Below are positions 46,317-59,713 of a stretch of DNA of 64,000 nt, piece after piece. This stretch comes from Piper betle (taxonomy: Eukaryota; Streptophyta; Magnoliopsida; Piperales; Piperaceae): assembly GCA_033002965.1 (NCBI GenBank), contig JAURVB010014795.1, positions 97,980-161,979 on the forward strand, read 5' to 3'. Made by a program: the position numbers and the translations under genes. The notes beneath the pieces are model-generated. The model worked only from the letters and a program-made list of their open reading frames with translations. It searched no databases and was not told the origin of the DNA. Each line of letters begins with the position of its first letter. Positions within the stretch are counted from its first letter, which is position 1.

Positions 46317-47782
46317 TTAGGGATGGCCTCTGTTAATGTGTACAATGATTATTGTTATATCATCGATTCGGCTATCATGTTGAAGCCACAATTCATATGA
46401 CGTCGCAGCAATTGCAGCGCAGGCTTTACGAGGATCCTTATATTTTGCTACCTGCACAAAATGTAAGATTAAATAGACTTCAATATTTTTTTTGGAAAAG
46501 AAATAACTTTTCAGCATTCAAAGAATTCACTACTTGTGTCATTTCATTTATGCCAAAATATGCTAATAAATAAGTTAATTGGGCACTGTATCCCAAAAAA
46601 GATCGAAACATGGGCTTAATTTAGGTCTTAAAATTTGATGGTCAGATGCCTTTCTTAACACCGACCCATTTTAAGACCAACGATTGCACGAGCATTGATA
46701 GAGTTATCAATGGACATTCTATACAAGGTAATTGTAATCTTATCCTTAGGTTAGCCCGATCGATCATCAATCTTTTAAGGTGATTATGAAAGATAGCGAG
46801 ATCTAAAGAATGAAACGCTAAATTCGATAGAGATTACCATATTGACAACATCTTGACTGCGGAGGAACTGAAAAACACCGTCACTTGCAAGCACAAAAAA
46901 CAAGTGATCTTCATTGAGCTGCAACTGCAACACCTCAGGTTCCGCAACCACGCCAATGTTTTCTGCTATCGAATCACCCAGGCTCCTAGTAAATGCAGCA
47001 CCTGGGTACCTTCTGTTTTGTACCCAAAGCCTCGGAGGATCGCCTTCAAATGTTTCTTCCGAGCCCCATGACCACAACTGTATTTCAGGATCTGCTTCCC
47101 CCAGCAGCTGACTCTCAGAGAGTACCACTGCTCCACATTGCGTCACCCTCTCATATTCATCACGTCTAAAGGGCGTTTGATCTGTGGACAGATCCCTCGC
47201 CAAGATGGCATTGTTCGTGCCCTTGACTCCCATCACAACTCTCGAGTCGCCAGCATTTGCAACATACAGAATGTCACCGACAACAAGCACAGTTATAGCA
47301 GTTGTACCACTGAACCTGTCATCAATCTCACTCTCATGCAGCTCATTGTTTGTGGCCAGAAACGCAGAAATGCAGGCTTTTGTAGGATCATCCAACAATG
47401 CCGGATCATTGGATAGATTTTGAACTAGTCCGTCTTTAACAAATCTGGAACAATGGGAACCAAACTTGCCATGCCCATCGAATACACCGAAGAAATGGAA
47501 ATCGGGATTACCCTGGAGCTGCGTCACAATGCAGAAACTATCTTCATTTTCTTTGTCATGAGAACGAGGGTCGTAGCCGCGCTGAGTGAGATAAGAGTAC
47601 TTGAGCTGGTAATGGTGGAAGGGCATAGGTACCTCGCCTATTGAGTTCTCTGTAAGAACATGCCGGAGGTGGTCTTCGCAATCGAAACACTGATGATTGT
47701 CACCATTGCCCACAGAACCAACGTCTCCATCCGACGATAATAAATCAAAGCCTGCACAACAACTCACAATTGGACAACCCAT
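46317..47782 (-). CDS. PP2C35: Protein phosphatase 2C, PP2C35-like (At3g06270 type)
   Basis: PPM-family Mn/Mg-dependent Ser/Thr phosphatase. Exon 1 is 46838-47782 and exon 2 is 46317-46451, joined in phase by a GT-AG intron, giving 359 residues, close to the usual length. The start chosen gives MGCPIVSCC, a canonical myristoylation/palmitoylation N-terminus that predicts membrane attachment; a longer upstream frame would lose it. Catalytic motifs in order are [83 protein letters not shown] and [10 protein letters not shown]. Metal-binding Asp residues are kept in DGHG, ASDG and DDIT. The protein stops at VHINRGHP, so it is the stand-alone phosphatase and not the longer plant fusion with cyclic-nucleotide-binding and kinase domains. 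No damage is seen. Confidence 0.95.
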
Positions 47783-48710
47783 GGCAGTTGGCATCCCGAA
47801 ACTGGAACAATAGATAAGTGGATCTTTGTTCCTTCCTCTCATTCGAGGTTGGAGTAAAGGTTGCAAGGCAATCAGCACAAAAACAGCATAAAACCAATAA
47901 AGCAAGAATCCACAAGGGGCTTGGTAGAAAAACATCCAGATGATCCTTGTCAACTGGGTTTTCCTCCCTCAGTCTCACCAAGGCATAAGATTCCTGCATT
48001 ACCCAGATCTAAAGAAACAAATAATAAACAGCATCTAACACAGCGATCCCTCTGCAAGTAACCGGTGCCATTGAATTACCAAGGAATACATCAGCACAGA
48101 GACACTTATATTACGTCTTTCGCAACTCCAGAGTTTTTAGGTCAATACTATAACTTGAGATTATTGCATCAAGTGCTGTTTCTTTGCATGGTCAATGGCT
48201 ACAACTACCACAATCTACTTCATCCAACCAATGGAAGTATGGGAACAAAACTAAAACTTGAACAAGGTGTCGGTGCACACGCACCACAAACCATTTACGC
48301 GGCAAAAATCACCCGATCACCCACCTCCAAGCTAAATATTGAACAAAGTGTGTACCAGACAACACATAAGATTGACTGCTCGGATGCTCTCCTAACATCA
48401 TAGACTTTCTCAATTCAACTTCTTTCCCATCATTGTGAACAAGCGCATAGGGTAATCTAAATCCTAAAAAGCAATCAAAGCTTTTTGACGTGCATAAAAC
48501 TCAAAAAGCCTTGACCACCCAAGGCAAAAATATAACATTTGCAACAAATGTCACATCAAAATAACCCATATACAGAATCGTACAACATAAGATTAGCACT
48601 GATCGAAAGTCAAAATTCAAATGAATGAATAGAATGAATTCAAAGAGAAACTTCTCAAAAGCTTGCATTTACAGTTGTTCCTATTCATTTCCGCTGGGCA
48701 TTCAGGGAAG
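47783..48710. other. PP2C35 5' flank and AP5M 3' flank; no gene seen
   Basis: About 930 bp between two minus-strand genes, holding the PP2C35 5' UTR/promoter and the AP5M 3' UTR. No other feature is recognised. Confidence 0.6.
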
Positions 48711-51700
48711 CTACATAAGACATTTTCCCAAAGTATTCCAAAGAATATAAACTCCGGAAGTAACCTGTCAAGAAATAAGCGATTCATTTAAACTACCACG
48801 GATTCATAGAAGCGTAATAAGAAGGAAATATAAAATTAACATCATTTTGGTGACAACCTGCATGGAGCATTCTAGTGGAGCTTTAAATGCTGGGTATATG
48901 CTTATCTGCAGTCAACACATAAAAATGATCAAAACACGGATTAAATTGATCAATGCAAAAATATTGAACAACGCAAATATCTATAATTTAACAAAACCAT
49001 GTTGCAATTACTTGCATGTCAAAAAAGATAAACAGGTAGAAGGAAAAACAAACAGCATAAATTCACGTTATCCTTTCTTCACATCTCTTAGGAGAACAGT
49101 GAAAATAACTTACAGATGAACTCCTTAAAGGCTTTTTAGAATAATAGTGAAAAGAAGAAGAAATAAAGAAAAAGATTGGCTTGTGACTAACAGATTTTGG
49201 ATCAATCGACATGCCTGATAGTGTTCCACCCACAATCTTGAAAGATACCTGCACAAGAAATGCCAGTAGATTCTTGAATAAATCTGAGCAGAAAAGCATA
49301 TTTTACACAGCAATGGAAAAATTCCATAATAAATTTGAAAGTCAAAACATCATGTGTAACTTGTTTTCCCCACGTTCAATAATAGTAGCAAAGAGAAGAA
49401 GAAACTCACTCCAATTCAACAAGCATTACACTTCAAAGCCTGGCTTTTTTTTGTTTTGCATCTTTTATGTAATTACAACATTGCAGAAATGCCATTAAGC
49501 TCTACATTGATGACAGCTTTGCTCCCGTTATTATTGCCATTACTGTCATTGACATCATTGTTATCCACACATACACTATCACCAACAGCATCAAGAGCCC
49601 ATGGAGTATGCCTTTAAAAATCATGAATGAAGCACATGCAAACAACTAAATCTCAACCATAAAATAAGCAACCTATACAAGATCAATCAACAGAAAATAC
49701 AAGACTTCAGCCATCATAAAGACGTACTTTAGCATAATTATAAGCCTGCCAGCAAAATGATTCTTCTAGATCAGCAGAAATGATATCCTTGTTCATCTTT
49801 TGCATCAAAAACTCCTCCACGTTCACCACAGTACCCAAAATTTCCAATTCAAGATCACTATCATCTTCAAAACTGCTTCCGTATATAGCTGAGCCCACAG
49901 AGGTAAACCTCGAGCTAGACATTGGGGCAAATCTAATTGTTCCAGGAAAGTTGCCTCAACACTCTTCCCTGTCACACTTCGTCTACTTGGAATAATTCTC
50001 CACTCAACAGAATAATCAGTTGTTGAAACTGTTCCAGAAGATGGGATTCCATCAAACAGTACTATTCTTCTGCGAGGAAATGGCATAACCACGGTGCAAA
50101 ATTCCATGCTTAGTGGTGCCTTGTAGCCTTCCATAAGGCGGAGTTTAAACAAAAATGCATCCTCATCTTCAAACACCATTGAGAGTTGATAAAAACCTTT
50201 TATTGGGGGCCCAAGGCTGCAAAAAGCCTGATATTGCATCAAAACAAAATTCCCAAGTGGAGGTGAAAACATCAAGGCCTGCCTATCAATACTCTGTTCT
50301 GAGACTTGTGCAGAAGGATGAAAAGATAACACTTCAACATGTGCTGAATTTAGTCCTGTCAAAGCAAAGGATACCATCAGGAAGCCCTTCAATCTCTGCC
50401 CAGCAATTCACTTGACCTGACAGGGAGACTACATCAGGGATTTCCTCAAGATCATACATTGCAGCAGAAACTGTTTCATGAATTGTGTAAAGCATCCTCT
50501 GCTAGCCCCTATGCAGGTAGGGCTTCCATGCACGGCTGTCTGATTTCAGCAGGAGGCAGATCTGCTGGAGAAAACCCATTCATCTTAATAGCCAATATGT
50601 TCGCATAGTTAAGGTCCAAGGGTGTCCCTGTACAATTAAATTACGCTTTTGAGCAAATATCAAATAATGAAAATCTGAGATGAGAAATACCATAGCAGAG
50701 AGTACCAACCAAAGGGCATGGAACTGCTTTTAAAAGTGTGAAGTGCATCCTTGTCAATTGGCCTTGAAAAGTTCTTTGGGGTATCTAAAGTTGCAGATCC
50801 TGAAAAACTAGCTCCTGAAGTGGTAGATGCCAGAACAGGTGCAACTACAGGCTTTGCTCTTGCAGAGATACTGGAGATTCCTATGCTTCCTGTGAGAGAA
50901 TCCAACAGTCCTCCCACTGAAGAAGTCTGACTGACAACTACTTCTGGTTCATTCTGATCACCGGTAACTATATCTCCCACAGCATGAGCAACCATAAATG
51001 CACTGGAAATAATTAAAAATGAGTGTCAAACTTCATGGATGTAATATGAAAAAAATGCTCGAAGGTTTAATCAAGTATCAGAGGTCTGCACGCACAAATA
51101 CTGCAATAGTCTATCAACATGTATGCTATTTTACACGAGAAAAAGATACAAACAAAGCTACAAATAGACATTCATTTCAGAAGAAACATATGGCATCAAC
51201 GATGGTGACCTGAGAGTCTCAAATGATGATTAATGCAGCAACTCAGGCAACCAAAAGTGCTCAACAAAAAAACCAAGAATAGTTCCACAAATGACAAAGA
51301 AACGAACTTACCATACCCTGTGATACATGGAAGATCAACCAGAAGTGAGGATAAGTTATTGTCTTTGCCGACAGAATTACCACAATCCAATCGCCAACAT
51401 ATTTCTTCATAAAATTTCAGATGTTGTGGTTCAACCAGAGGTAAAACGAGGATGACATAAGAGCCCTTTCCATGCAAAACTAGTGGCCAGAGCGTAAAGC
51501 TTTCAGCTTCTCCTTCAGTATTGATGCAAAGACTGATTATGTGATGCGTTATAGGATCATCCAATCATCGAATCTGATCACTGCAGAGACAGCGGCACAC
51601 GAACACCAAATCCCTGTACAGAGCCTTCCCTATTAAGACCAATAGACAGTTTGGTACCATTTATACAAAAAGAGCATAATTAGATAGAAAAGTACATAAA

Positions 51701-54700
51701 TAATTTTTGGAGACAAACACAATATAATTTGTTCAATCCTCCTTTTGATGGAAATGAAGAATAATTAGTGACCAACACCATAGAATTTGATCATCCTTTT
51801 TTTGTTGTTCAAAATAACTTTTGGTAACCAACACAATAGAATTTGATCAAGATTCTTCTCTTCCTATAACATAATTTTTGGTAATCAAGCCAACAGAATT
51901 TGATCAATCCTTTTAGCTGATGTCAAGAAATAAATTTGATAACCAACACATAGAATTCATCTATCCTAATGATGCTGTTAAAAATAAACCAAGACAACAG
52001 CTTTGATCAATCTTTTTCTATTGACAGTAATTAATTTTTGTTAAACAGCACAATAGAATTTTATCAATCCTTTTCCTGCTGCTAGCAAATACTTATTGGT
52101 AACCAGAACAATACAATTCGATCAATCCCTTTATATTTTGGCTATAAATAATTATTAATAATCACCACAATAAAATTGATCAATCCTTTTTCAGTTGTTA
52201 ATAAATAAACCAACAACAATAGATTTGATCAATCCTTTCCATTGTTAATAAATAAATTTGGGTAAATGACACAACAGAATTACATAGATCCTTTTTCTGT
52301 TGTTAATAAATTAATCCAGGTAACCAAAACAATAAGATCTAGGCAATCTTAGGCAATATTCTTTCCGCTCTCAACAAATAATTTACCAAACAAAATAGAA
52401 TTTAATCAATCCTTTTCTGTGGTTAATAAAAAAACCAACACAACATGATTAGATCAATCCTTTTATCAGTGATCATAGATAATTTTAGGTACTCAACACA
52501 AGAAAATTGATCAAACCTATTTCTGTTGTTAATCAATAAACAGACACAACTGAATTTGATCAATCTTTTTCTATTGTTAAAAATAAACCAACACAGTAGA
52601 ATTTGATCAATATTTTTTTCAGTTGTTAACAAATAAGTTCTGGTAACCCACATGGTAGAAACTGGGTACCCTTTTTTCCTTTGTTGACAAATAATTAACA
52701 AAACACAGTAAAATTTGATCCATTCTATTTCAGTGGTTAATAAACAAACCAACATAATAAAATTTGATCAATCCTTTTCCTGCAGTCATCAATAAAGTTT
52801 TTGACAACCATAATAAAATTTGATCAATCCTTTTCCTGCAGTCATCAATAATGTTTTGACAACCAACACAATAAAATTGATCAATACCATTTCTGTTGTT
52901 AAAAACTAAACCAACTCAACTGAACTTGATCAGTCTTTTTTCTGTTGTTAATAAATAAACCAAAACATTAGACTTAAATTAATCTTTTTTCTGTTGTTGA
53001 TAAATAAACCAAAACATTTGAATTTGAGAATTTTTTCTGCTGTTGATAAATAAATCAACACAGTAGAATATGATCAATTTTTTTTTGTTAATAAATAGAT
53101 CAACACAACTGAATATGATCAATCATTTTTTCTGTTGTTGATAAATAAGCCAAAACATTTGAATTTGATCAATCCTTCCTCTGGCATTAATAAATAAACC
53201 AACACATTAGAATTTCATCAATCTTTTTTTTTTCGGTCATTGATAAAAAAGCCTAACACATTGGAATTTGATCAATCCTTTTGTCTGGCATTAATAAATA
53301 AGCCAAAACAGTAGAATTTGATCAGTCTTTTTTTTCGGTTGTTGATAAAAAACCTAACACATTTGAATTCAATCAATCCTTTCTCCAGCATTAATAAATA
53401 GACCAATACCGAAGAATTTGATCAATCTTTTATTTCTGTTGTTAATAATAAACCAACACATTTGAATTTGATCAATCCTTTCTCTGGCATTAATAAATAA
53501 ACCAACACAGTAGAATTTGACCATTTTTTTTGGTTGTTGATGAATAAACCAACACATTTAAATTTGATCAATCCTTCCTCCGGCATTAATACATAAGCCA
53601 ACACAGTAGACTTTGATCAATCTTTTTTTTTGTTAATAATAAACCAACACAACTGAAGTTGATCAATCTTTTTCCTGTAGTAAATAAATAAAACAACACA
53701 TTAGAATTTGATCAATCTTTTATTTGTTAATAACAAACCAACACAACTGAAATTGATCAATCTTTTTTCAGTTGCTAATAAATAAACCAACACAACTGAA
53801 GTTGATCAATCTTTTTTCTGTTGCTAATAAACAAACCAACACAACTGAAGTTGATCAATCTTTTTCTGTGGTTAATAAATAAACCAACACATTAGACTTT
53901 GATCATTTTTCTCTTTCGGATGTTAATATAAGTAAAAAACCCATTTTGAACAAACCCACTACAAAAGAAAAGAAAAGAAAAAAAAGCGCATGGTGAAAAC
54001 ATATCGCAAACCTAGCTTTCTTCTCGGCCAACGCCAAGACCAGCTCCCCCTCGGTGGGTAGTAGAGGCCGCACCGTGTACCCGAGACCGCCATCATTGGA
54101 AGCCGAGCTCTCCCTCACGCAAGCCGACCTCCACCTCTCCTCCACCACCGGAAACCTCCTGCGAAAAAACAAAAGATAGAAAAAGAAACCCCAAATTTAG
54201 CCACGAAAGCGCGAATCAAACAGGGAGTGCCAAAACCCTAGACCGTAGGTAAGGAGGCCAAGAGGAAGAGTTTAGAGTGGGTTAGAGAGGGTGGCCATCT
54301 AACACCCTGGTCATGTTTGTGAATTGAACTGACATGTTATAGGCTGCGGTTAGGTCCGTTAATTTAAATTTAACTCATACGGATCTAATCTCGACGTCTT
54401 AAAGATAAAGATATAACTTGTAATGGATGGATGAATGTACAAACTCTAATATAGTTACTACGTGAATAACATGTAAATTAAATTACACACCAATACAATC
54501 CTGATAAAATTAATAAAATTTTTTAAATATAACGGATAGAGTTTCTCCTAAAAATGTAATTAGAGGCCACCTTGTCAAATATACATATGCAAATATATAT
54601 AATTATATATTAAACAACTTCATTCGTACAAAATCTAACATGCTATAAACTTATTTTGAAACTTGGGTCTCAACCCACCACGCTTTTATTGCACAATCTA

Positions 54701-57369
54701 TTCATGTTCATATCCTGTCATTATGTCTTAACATTCAATTTTATCTTATCATCGTATCTTAAGCATTTAATCACATCATATCATGTCTCAGTATTTCACG
54801 TCATTCTCAATATAATAACATCATAATAAAAATATTAACCACCCTATCGACTGACATGTATGTGCAAGCGACATCATTGCTCTTCCGTCTAGGCTGGCAT
54901 ATTTTACTCGTGATTATTACCTACATATATTATAAAAATATGTTAGTAACAAGTGTTACTGATAAAAAAACTATAACAAGCTGGCTATGAGAGCAAACTC
55001 TCATATAAAAGAAAACATCATATACTCTTCATGAACACTTTGAAGGGCATCTATTGAGGAGCCATTGGGCTACAGACCCAGTAGCATCCCGAACTGATTG
55101 ATATGTTGTTGCTGATGCCTCTCTCGGCATTTTCTTACTTCATTTTCTGGTCTCGAATCCCAAGCCCTCTTCTTACCTCTATATTTCTCCTGGGCTTAAG
55201 CATGAAGGCCGAGTACTCTCAGGCAGTTGCCTTTAGTACCCTTTAAACCACAAGTCCAGACATGTGCTGTACTAAACAGTACCCGTAAACCTTCACGTTC
55301 TCTGGGTGTGAGGAACTCAAATGCGGAGTTGTCAGGATCGCTCAAGAATGGAACAGTCTGCTTCACTAATCCAGAGCTCGCTTTGACTGTCACGACATCT
55401 GCTCATAGTACGTGCAACCGGTTTCTCCATCTCTCGTCTCATTGAAAACTTGATAAAATTATATATATAGGCCTGGCAAGGGATTCATATAATAGGCCTG
55501 AAGGAAACTTGTGGTGGATCTTGTATTCGAAATCATCCTCGAGGGATCTCATCCTTGAGGGGTTATTAATCTGGAAAACTGTTCGCCTAAATGACCCTAG
55601 TTAAGTGGGATCCAATAAAACGCCACTTAACCAGTCCTACAAGCATTAAAACAAACATACAATAGAGTAGAGTAAAACAGAGACGAGTCCTAAACAGACT
55701 TGGTAGAAGCTCCAAGCGTGTCATCGTGTCTAGGCAGCGAGCTCCTACTCCGTACCTACACATCAAAAGTAAATACTAACGCCCGCTAACTAAATAATGC
55801 ATCAAACTCAATGAACATCACACACAACATAATAATCATCCGTCACAATCAACAACCTAATAATCATAAATATGAATAATCCTAACTCATCCTATTCATA
55901 CCAATGTTATTGTGTTTTTTAAGTTATGTCGTGATCACTTATCATGCTGAGACTCAATTTACCTCATTAAATCACTTAACCTTCACTCACTGTTAATCAC
56001 ATCATGCACTTATCACTTCATCCATAGTCAAACATCTATCATGATAATTAATCAATCCTAGCATGCTGTGCTAACAATCATCAAGTTTAAATAATCAAAT
56101 CGGTGGTAATTATACCTCTCGCCATCGACAATCGGTGATGGCTAGGGTTTCGTCCCACATCTCGAAGCTCGAATTCGGTGCTCATCAGTGTCCAAAGTTC
56201 GATTAGGCTCGACTGGATGAGCTCCACAGAAGATCAAGCAAATTCCTGGGAATCCGGTTTTCCGGCAGGTTCCAGCAATTTTCTGGTGGCTTCAGTGATT
56301 TTCTGGCAGCTTTCCGGCAGTTTTTCGGTCATAGTCGTCGGCAAAGTCTACTGGCCGGATAGTGGTCATATATTTGGGTACCGTTGAAACTGGCTCGGTG
56401 CAGCCCAACACGTCTACTGCGTCGACATCATCAGTAGAGGCGGCAGCTAGCTGAAAAATGGCTAAAATAGGGGCGGCAGCAATGGGTGACTACATCTAGC
56501 CGGCCTAGCGACAATGGGTTCCAATCTAGGTCAGGGAAGCTCGCTGGAGGGTCGAGGGTGTCGAGGCGACCACCCGATCATGGCGGCGACGGTTGCCAGC
56601 GACGCGATCGGTGAAGGAAGCGCGGCACAAGGGTGCGGCTTCCTCGCGTTGTGGAGGCCTGACGATGGCCGTGCCTGGTCGGGGCGCAGTACACGTGGGG
56701 CTAGGTGGTGCCGATTTGCGACAAGGTGGCATTTACGGCGGCGGCAGCAACAAGCATGGGGGCGGCGCTAGGGCAAGGGTTTGGGCGAGGGAGAAGAAAG
56801 AAAGGTTGGGGGGAGAAAATAACTGGGTGGCAATATCGTAAATAATACTTGGCTAGTCTCCATCCTGAGTCAAGAATAATAACTAAGTTGTAGAAAATCC
56901 AAAAAAAATTGGAGAAAATCCCATAAAATAAAACAAACACCACAACACTATAATAACATGCTCTATAACTAACAACCCACCTAAACTACCCCATAACGCA
57001 TCCTAATGCAGTGAACATCCTAAAACTAATTCTACGATCCACTATATATAAATAAAAACAATAACTGCATACTGTCATATATTTTGATAACTCATTCTCT
57101 CTTACTGTATTCATGACGTTATCATCATATATTTGGGTATGCGTGACCTTCATAGTTCATACACGCGACTGGCGTTGGCTTAGTACACATGTTTTGAAAC
57201 TTTCTCAACTCAAAAATAACAGTCGAACCAACCGGTTTTGAATATAAAACCCTGGCTCGAATCACGGGTTTTACAGGCGAGGGGGAGGAGGAATATGGGA
57301 CCTTGAGAAGACAATGGTGTCGTTGGAGTTGAGGATCCAGAGAGCTTGGATGCTGCAACCCCCGGCCAT
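48711..57369 (-). CDS. AP5M: AP-5 complex subunit mu, carrying two stops and three indels (probably a pseudogene)
   Basis: Mu subunit of the AP-5 adaptor complex, which acts in late-endosome sorting. Eight exons (minus): 57302-57369, 54012-54158, 51317-51580, 50710-51002, 49728-50627, 49192-49248, 48858-48905, 48711-48764. The start reads GCSIQALWILNSNDTIVFSR, then RFPVVEERW, DDPITHHIISL, AFMVAHAVGDI, GTPLDLNYANILAIKMNGFS, LGNFVLMQYQ, KAPLSMEFCTVVMPFPRRRI, VSFKIVGGTLSGMSIDPKS, ISIYPAFKAPLEC and YILWNTLGK. Damage: TGA at 51565-51567 at a usually conserved Trp; an extra base at 50533; TAG at 50502-50504; an extra base at 50374-50375; a missing base at 49947-49949. Correcting these restores phase throughout, for about 609 residues. 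Intron 1 (3.1 kb) is mostly a solo LTR; intron 2 (2.4 kb) is mostly minisatellite. Confidence 0.93.
51690..53925. repeat. Diverged ~55-bp minisatellite in AP5M intron 2
   Basis: Some 40 diverged units repeat the order TTTGATCAATCCTTTT, CTGTTGTTAATAAATAA, ACCAACACA, TAGAATTTG. Spacing is roughly 54-60 bp with many indels. Left units (about 51690-52400) are more diverged than those near 53400-53900, where neighbours are nearly identical. Open frames across it are translations of the repeat, not genes. Confidence 0.88.
54298..57275 (-). mobile_element. Solo LTR, copy B (~2.98 kb), inside AP5M intron 1
   Basis: Reverse-oriented homolog of copies A and C. The ends on the plus strand are TCTAACACCC (one base off TGTAACACCC) and GGGTTTTACA. 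Flanks GGCCA and GGCGA form a 5-bp duplication with one mismatch. It lies between AP5M exon 1 and exon 2; without it the intron would be about 160 bp. No internal domain or primer-binding site adjoins it. Confidence 0.85.
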
Positions 57370-58041
57370 GGCTGCTGCCTTTGCCTTGGTCGTCCGACCT
57401 TCCTTAGTCGAAGAAGTGTATCTTATATGCCATTAATAATTACCAGCTAAACTATAACTAAACTCATATAATCTCATTTTTTACCTTTGCTCTCTTTTTT
57501 TATGACTTTCTAATATTTTTCCACTCTAGATTTTTTTAATTTTATTAGACAGTAAGGAAATCTAATATAATTACACTAAAAATAAAAATAATATTATGAA
57601 TTAACTTTAATAATACCCTTTAATGGGTCTGACTTTTTCCTTAAAAATATATATATATCGGCCACATGTTGAAGATGTACTTTAATGGGTTTTAATATCT
57701 TCATGAGAGCCTCATCCAAAGTGGTGTGGGCAAACATAGATACGATGGCCTGGAGGAGAATGAGTCTGAACCTACTCATGAATCTATTAGTTTGGTCCCT
57801 CTTAGTACCAATGGAACTCGGAACAAATCTATCCAAAGCCAGTTGCAAACTCGGCTTTTTTCTTCTTATGTACCGAAGAGGAGAAGAATTTGGTGTAAAA
57901 CACCTCTCTAAAATTCCTCCCAAACGATCCGCTCCGGTGCTCTGAGCTGAAGGTAGGCCGAATGGGAAGATTTCTACCATATCCCTAGTAACTACCCTCA
58001 CTCATAACTTTAGCAGGCAACCCATATGCTCAAGAACTTTA
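57370..58041. other. AP5M 5' flank; no recognised gene
   Basis: Promoter and 5' UTR of AP5M lie here. A modest open stretch at about 57600-58000 reads in more than one frame but matches no family I recognise. An ATATATATAT run is near 57648. Confidence 0.4.
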
Positions 58042-59668
58042 TGTAAAACCTGTGACTCGAGTTAAATTTTACATTAGCAAATCAGTCGGTGTAAGTTGAG
58101 TCAGTTTTATGACACATGTGCTCAGTCGAGGCCAGCCGAGTGTTATGAGCGATGAAAGTTAAGTGTACCTGAGTATATACTGATAATGCTAGAAAAATAA
58201 TAAGAAATGAGTTATTAGAGTATATAACAGTATGCTAATTATTTTTTTATGTATTTAATTGTAAAATTATTTTTAAGCCGAATAACATATTAGGACAAGT
58301 TAGATAGTAGTTTGGGTGGGTTATTAGTTATAAGACATGTCATTTTGATGTTATTGAGTGTATTATATTTTATGGTATTTTTTCATATTTTTTGGATTTT
58401 TTAAAAAAATTATTAGGAGTTAGTTATTATTTTTTACTTTAATAAAAGTCAAGTCAACTTTTATTTATAAAATTGCCACCAAAACCTTCATCCCAACGTT
58501 TCTCACTCTCTCCTGATCGCCGCCACTGATGCTGCCTCCGGCCGCCGCATCGCCGATCGATCAATGCCACTAACCTCTGTCGAAGCTTCACTGGGCCATC
58601 CCCTACCTTCTAGTTAGCTGCTCGGGCTCCATGATGCAATGAAGCAGCGCGCACGCGCCACACTCCGACTCCACTGCCAATTGCATTGCTTCGCTCGTTG
58701 TGCTGTCATCACTGTCCCTTCGATCCAAACAATCTTTTCCCTCCCCATGCACCATTGCCGAGACTAGGCCAAGGCTTATCGGGCATCCCTACCCGACACC
58801 CACGTCTGCTTCCGACGATTGTCACCGCTACCGTCGCCCTCATCCTCATCCTCGCCCTTGCCCTTACAATGGTCGCGTCGAGCTCGTTGAGCCGGTGCCG
58901 ACCCATAGCCTCAACCATGACACATCACCGAAAAATCACCTGATAGTTGCCAAAAAACCACTAGAATTTCTGAAATTTGCAGGATTTTTACCAAATTTCG
59001 CCTGCCAAACCTGATCGAACTTCAGATGTCGCTGGGTGCTGAATTCGATTCCCAAGACGCATGAACGACTAAACCCCAATCGTCATTGATCGCTGATGAT
59101 GTGAGGTATAATTACCTTCAACCTAATTATTTGAAATTGATAATTGTAGCATAACATGTTAGGATTTGATTGATAGACATGATGAAACGTGTTGATTGAA
59201 TTATATGGAATAAATACTAATGATTTAATTAGGTAAATTAAATATAAGTTTCTAAATCAACTGCAATATAATTTAGATATTCATGATGTGAATTGATGTG
59301 AATAGGGCTAATGATTGTGTTATTTAGGATGTGTGAATGTATTATTCAAACAGTGGGCGTTAGCTTTTAGATTTCATGTGTGAGTACAGAGTAGAAGTTT
59401 GCTACCTAAGTGCGTGGACACAATTAGAGCTTTTACCAGATCCGTTTAGGACTCGCTCTTGGATTTATGTTCTCATTCTATTGTGATTTGGTTTGACAAG
59501 TAAACGAACGTGTTGAGCAGTGGATTTATCATATCCCACTCCACACTAGCCATTTAGTCGAACATATTTTTGAATTAATAACCCTCGATGATGAGATTCA
59601 TAGAATTTGTTTTAAAAACAAGGATCCAGATCATCATGCCTTCAGGCCTATTATATTATGATCTCTAC

Positions 59669-59713
<45 letters not shown>

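Noticed and set aside
46317..47782. PP2C-cyclic-nucleotide-binding-kinase fusion protein
   Set aside because: The frame ends right after the phosphatase domain and no further domains follow; the length fits stand-alone PP2C35.
47783..47953. Longer N-terminus for PP2C35
   Set aside because: It would bury the MGC acylation start and adds a hydrophobic stretch not seen in the family.
52423..53604. Open frames with repeated CVGLFINN-type peptides
   Set aside because: They are translations of the AP5M intron 2 minisatellite.
57594..58001. 135-residue minus-strand open frame beside AP5M
   Set aside because: Not recognised, no conserved motif; frames on the other strand are also open. Left as unannotated flank.
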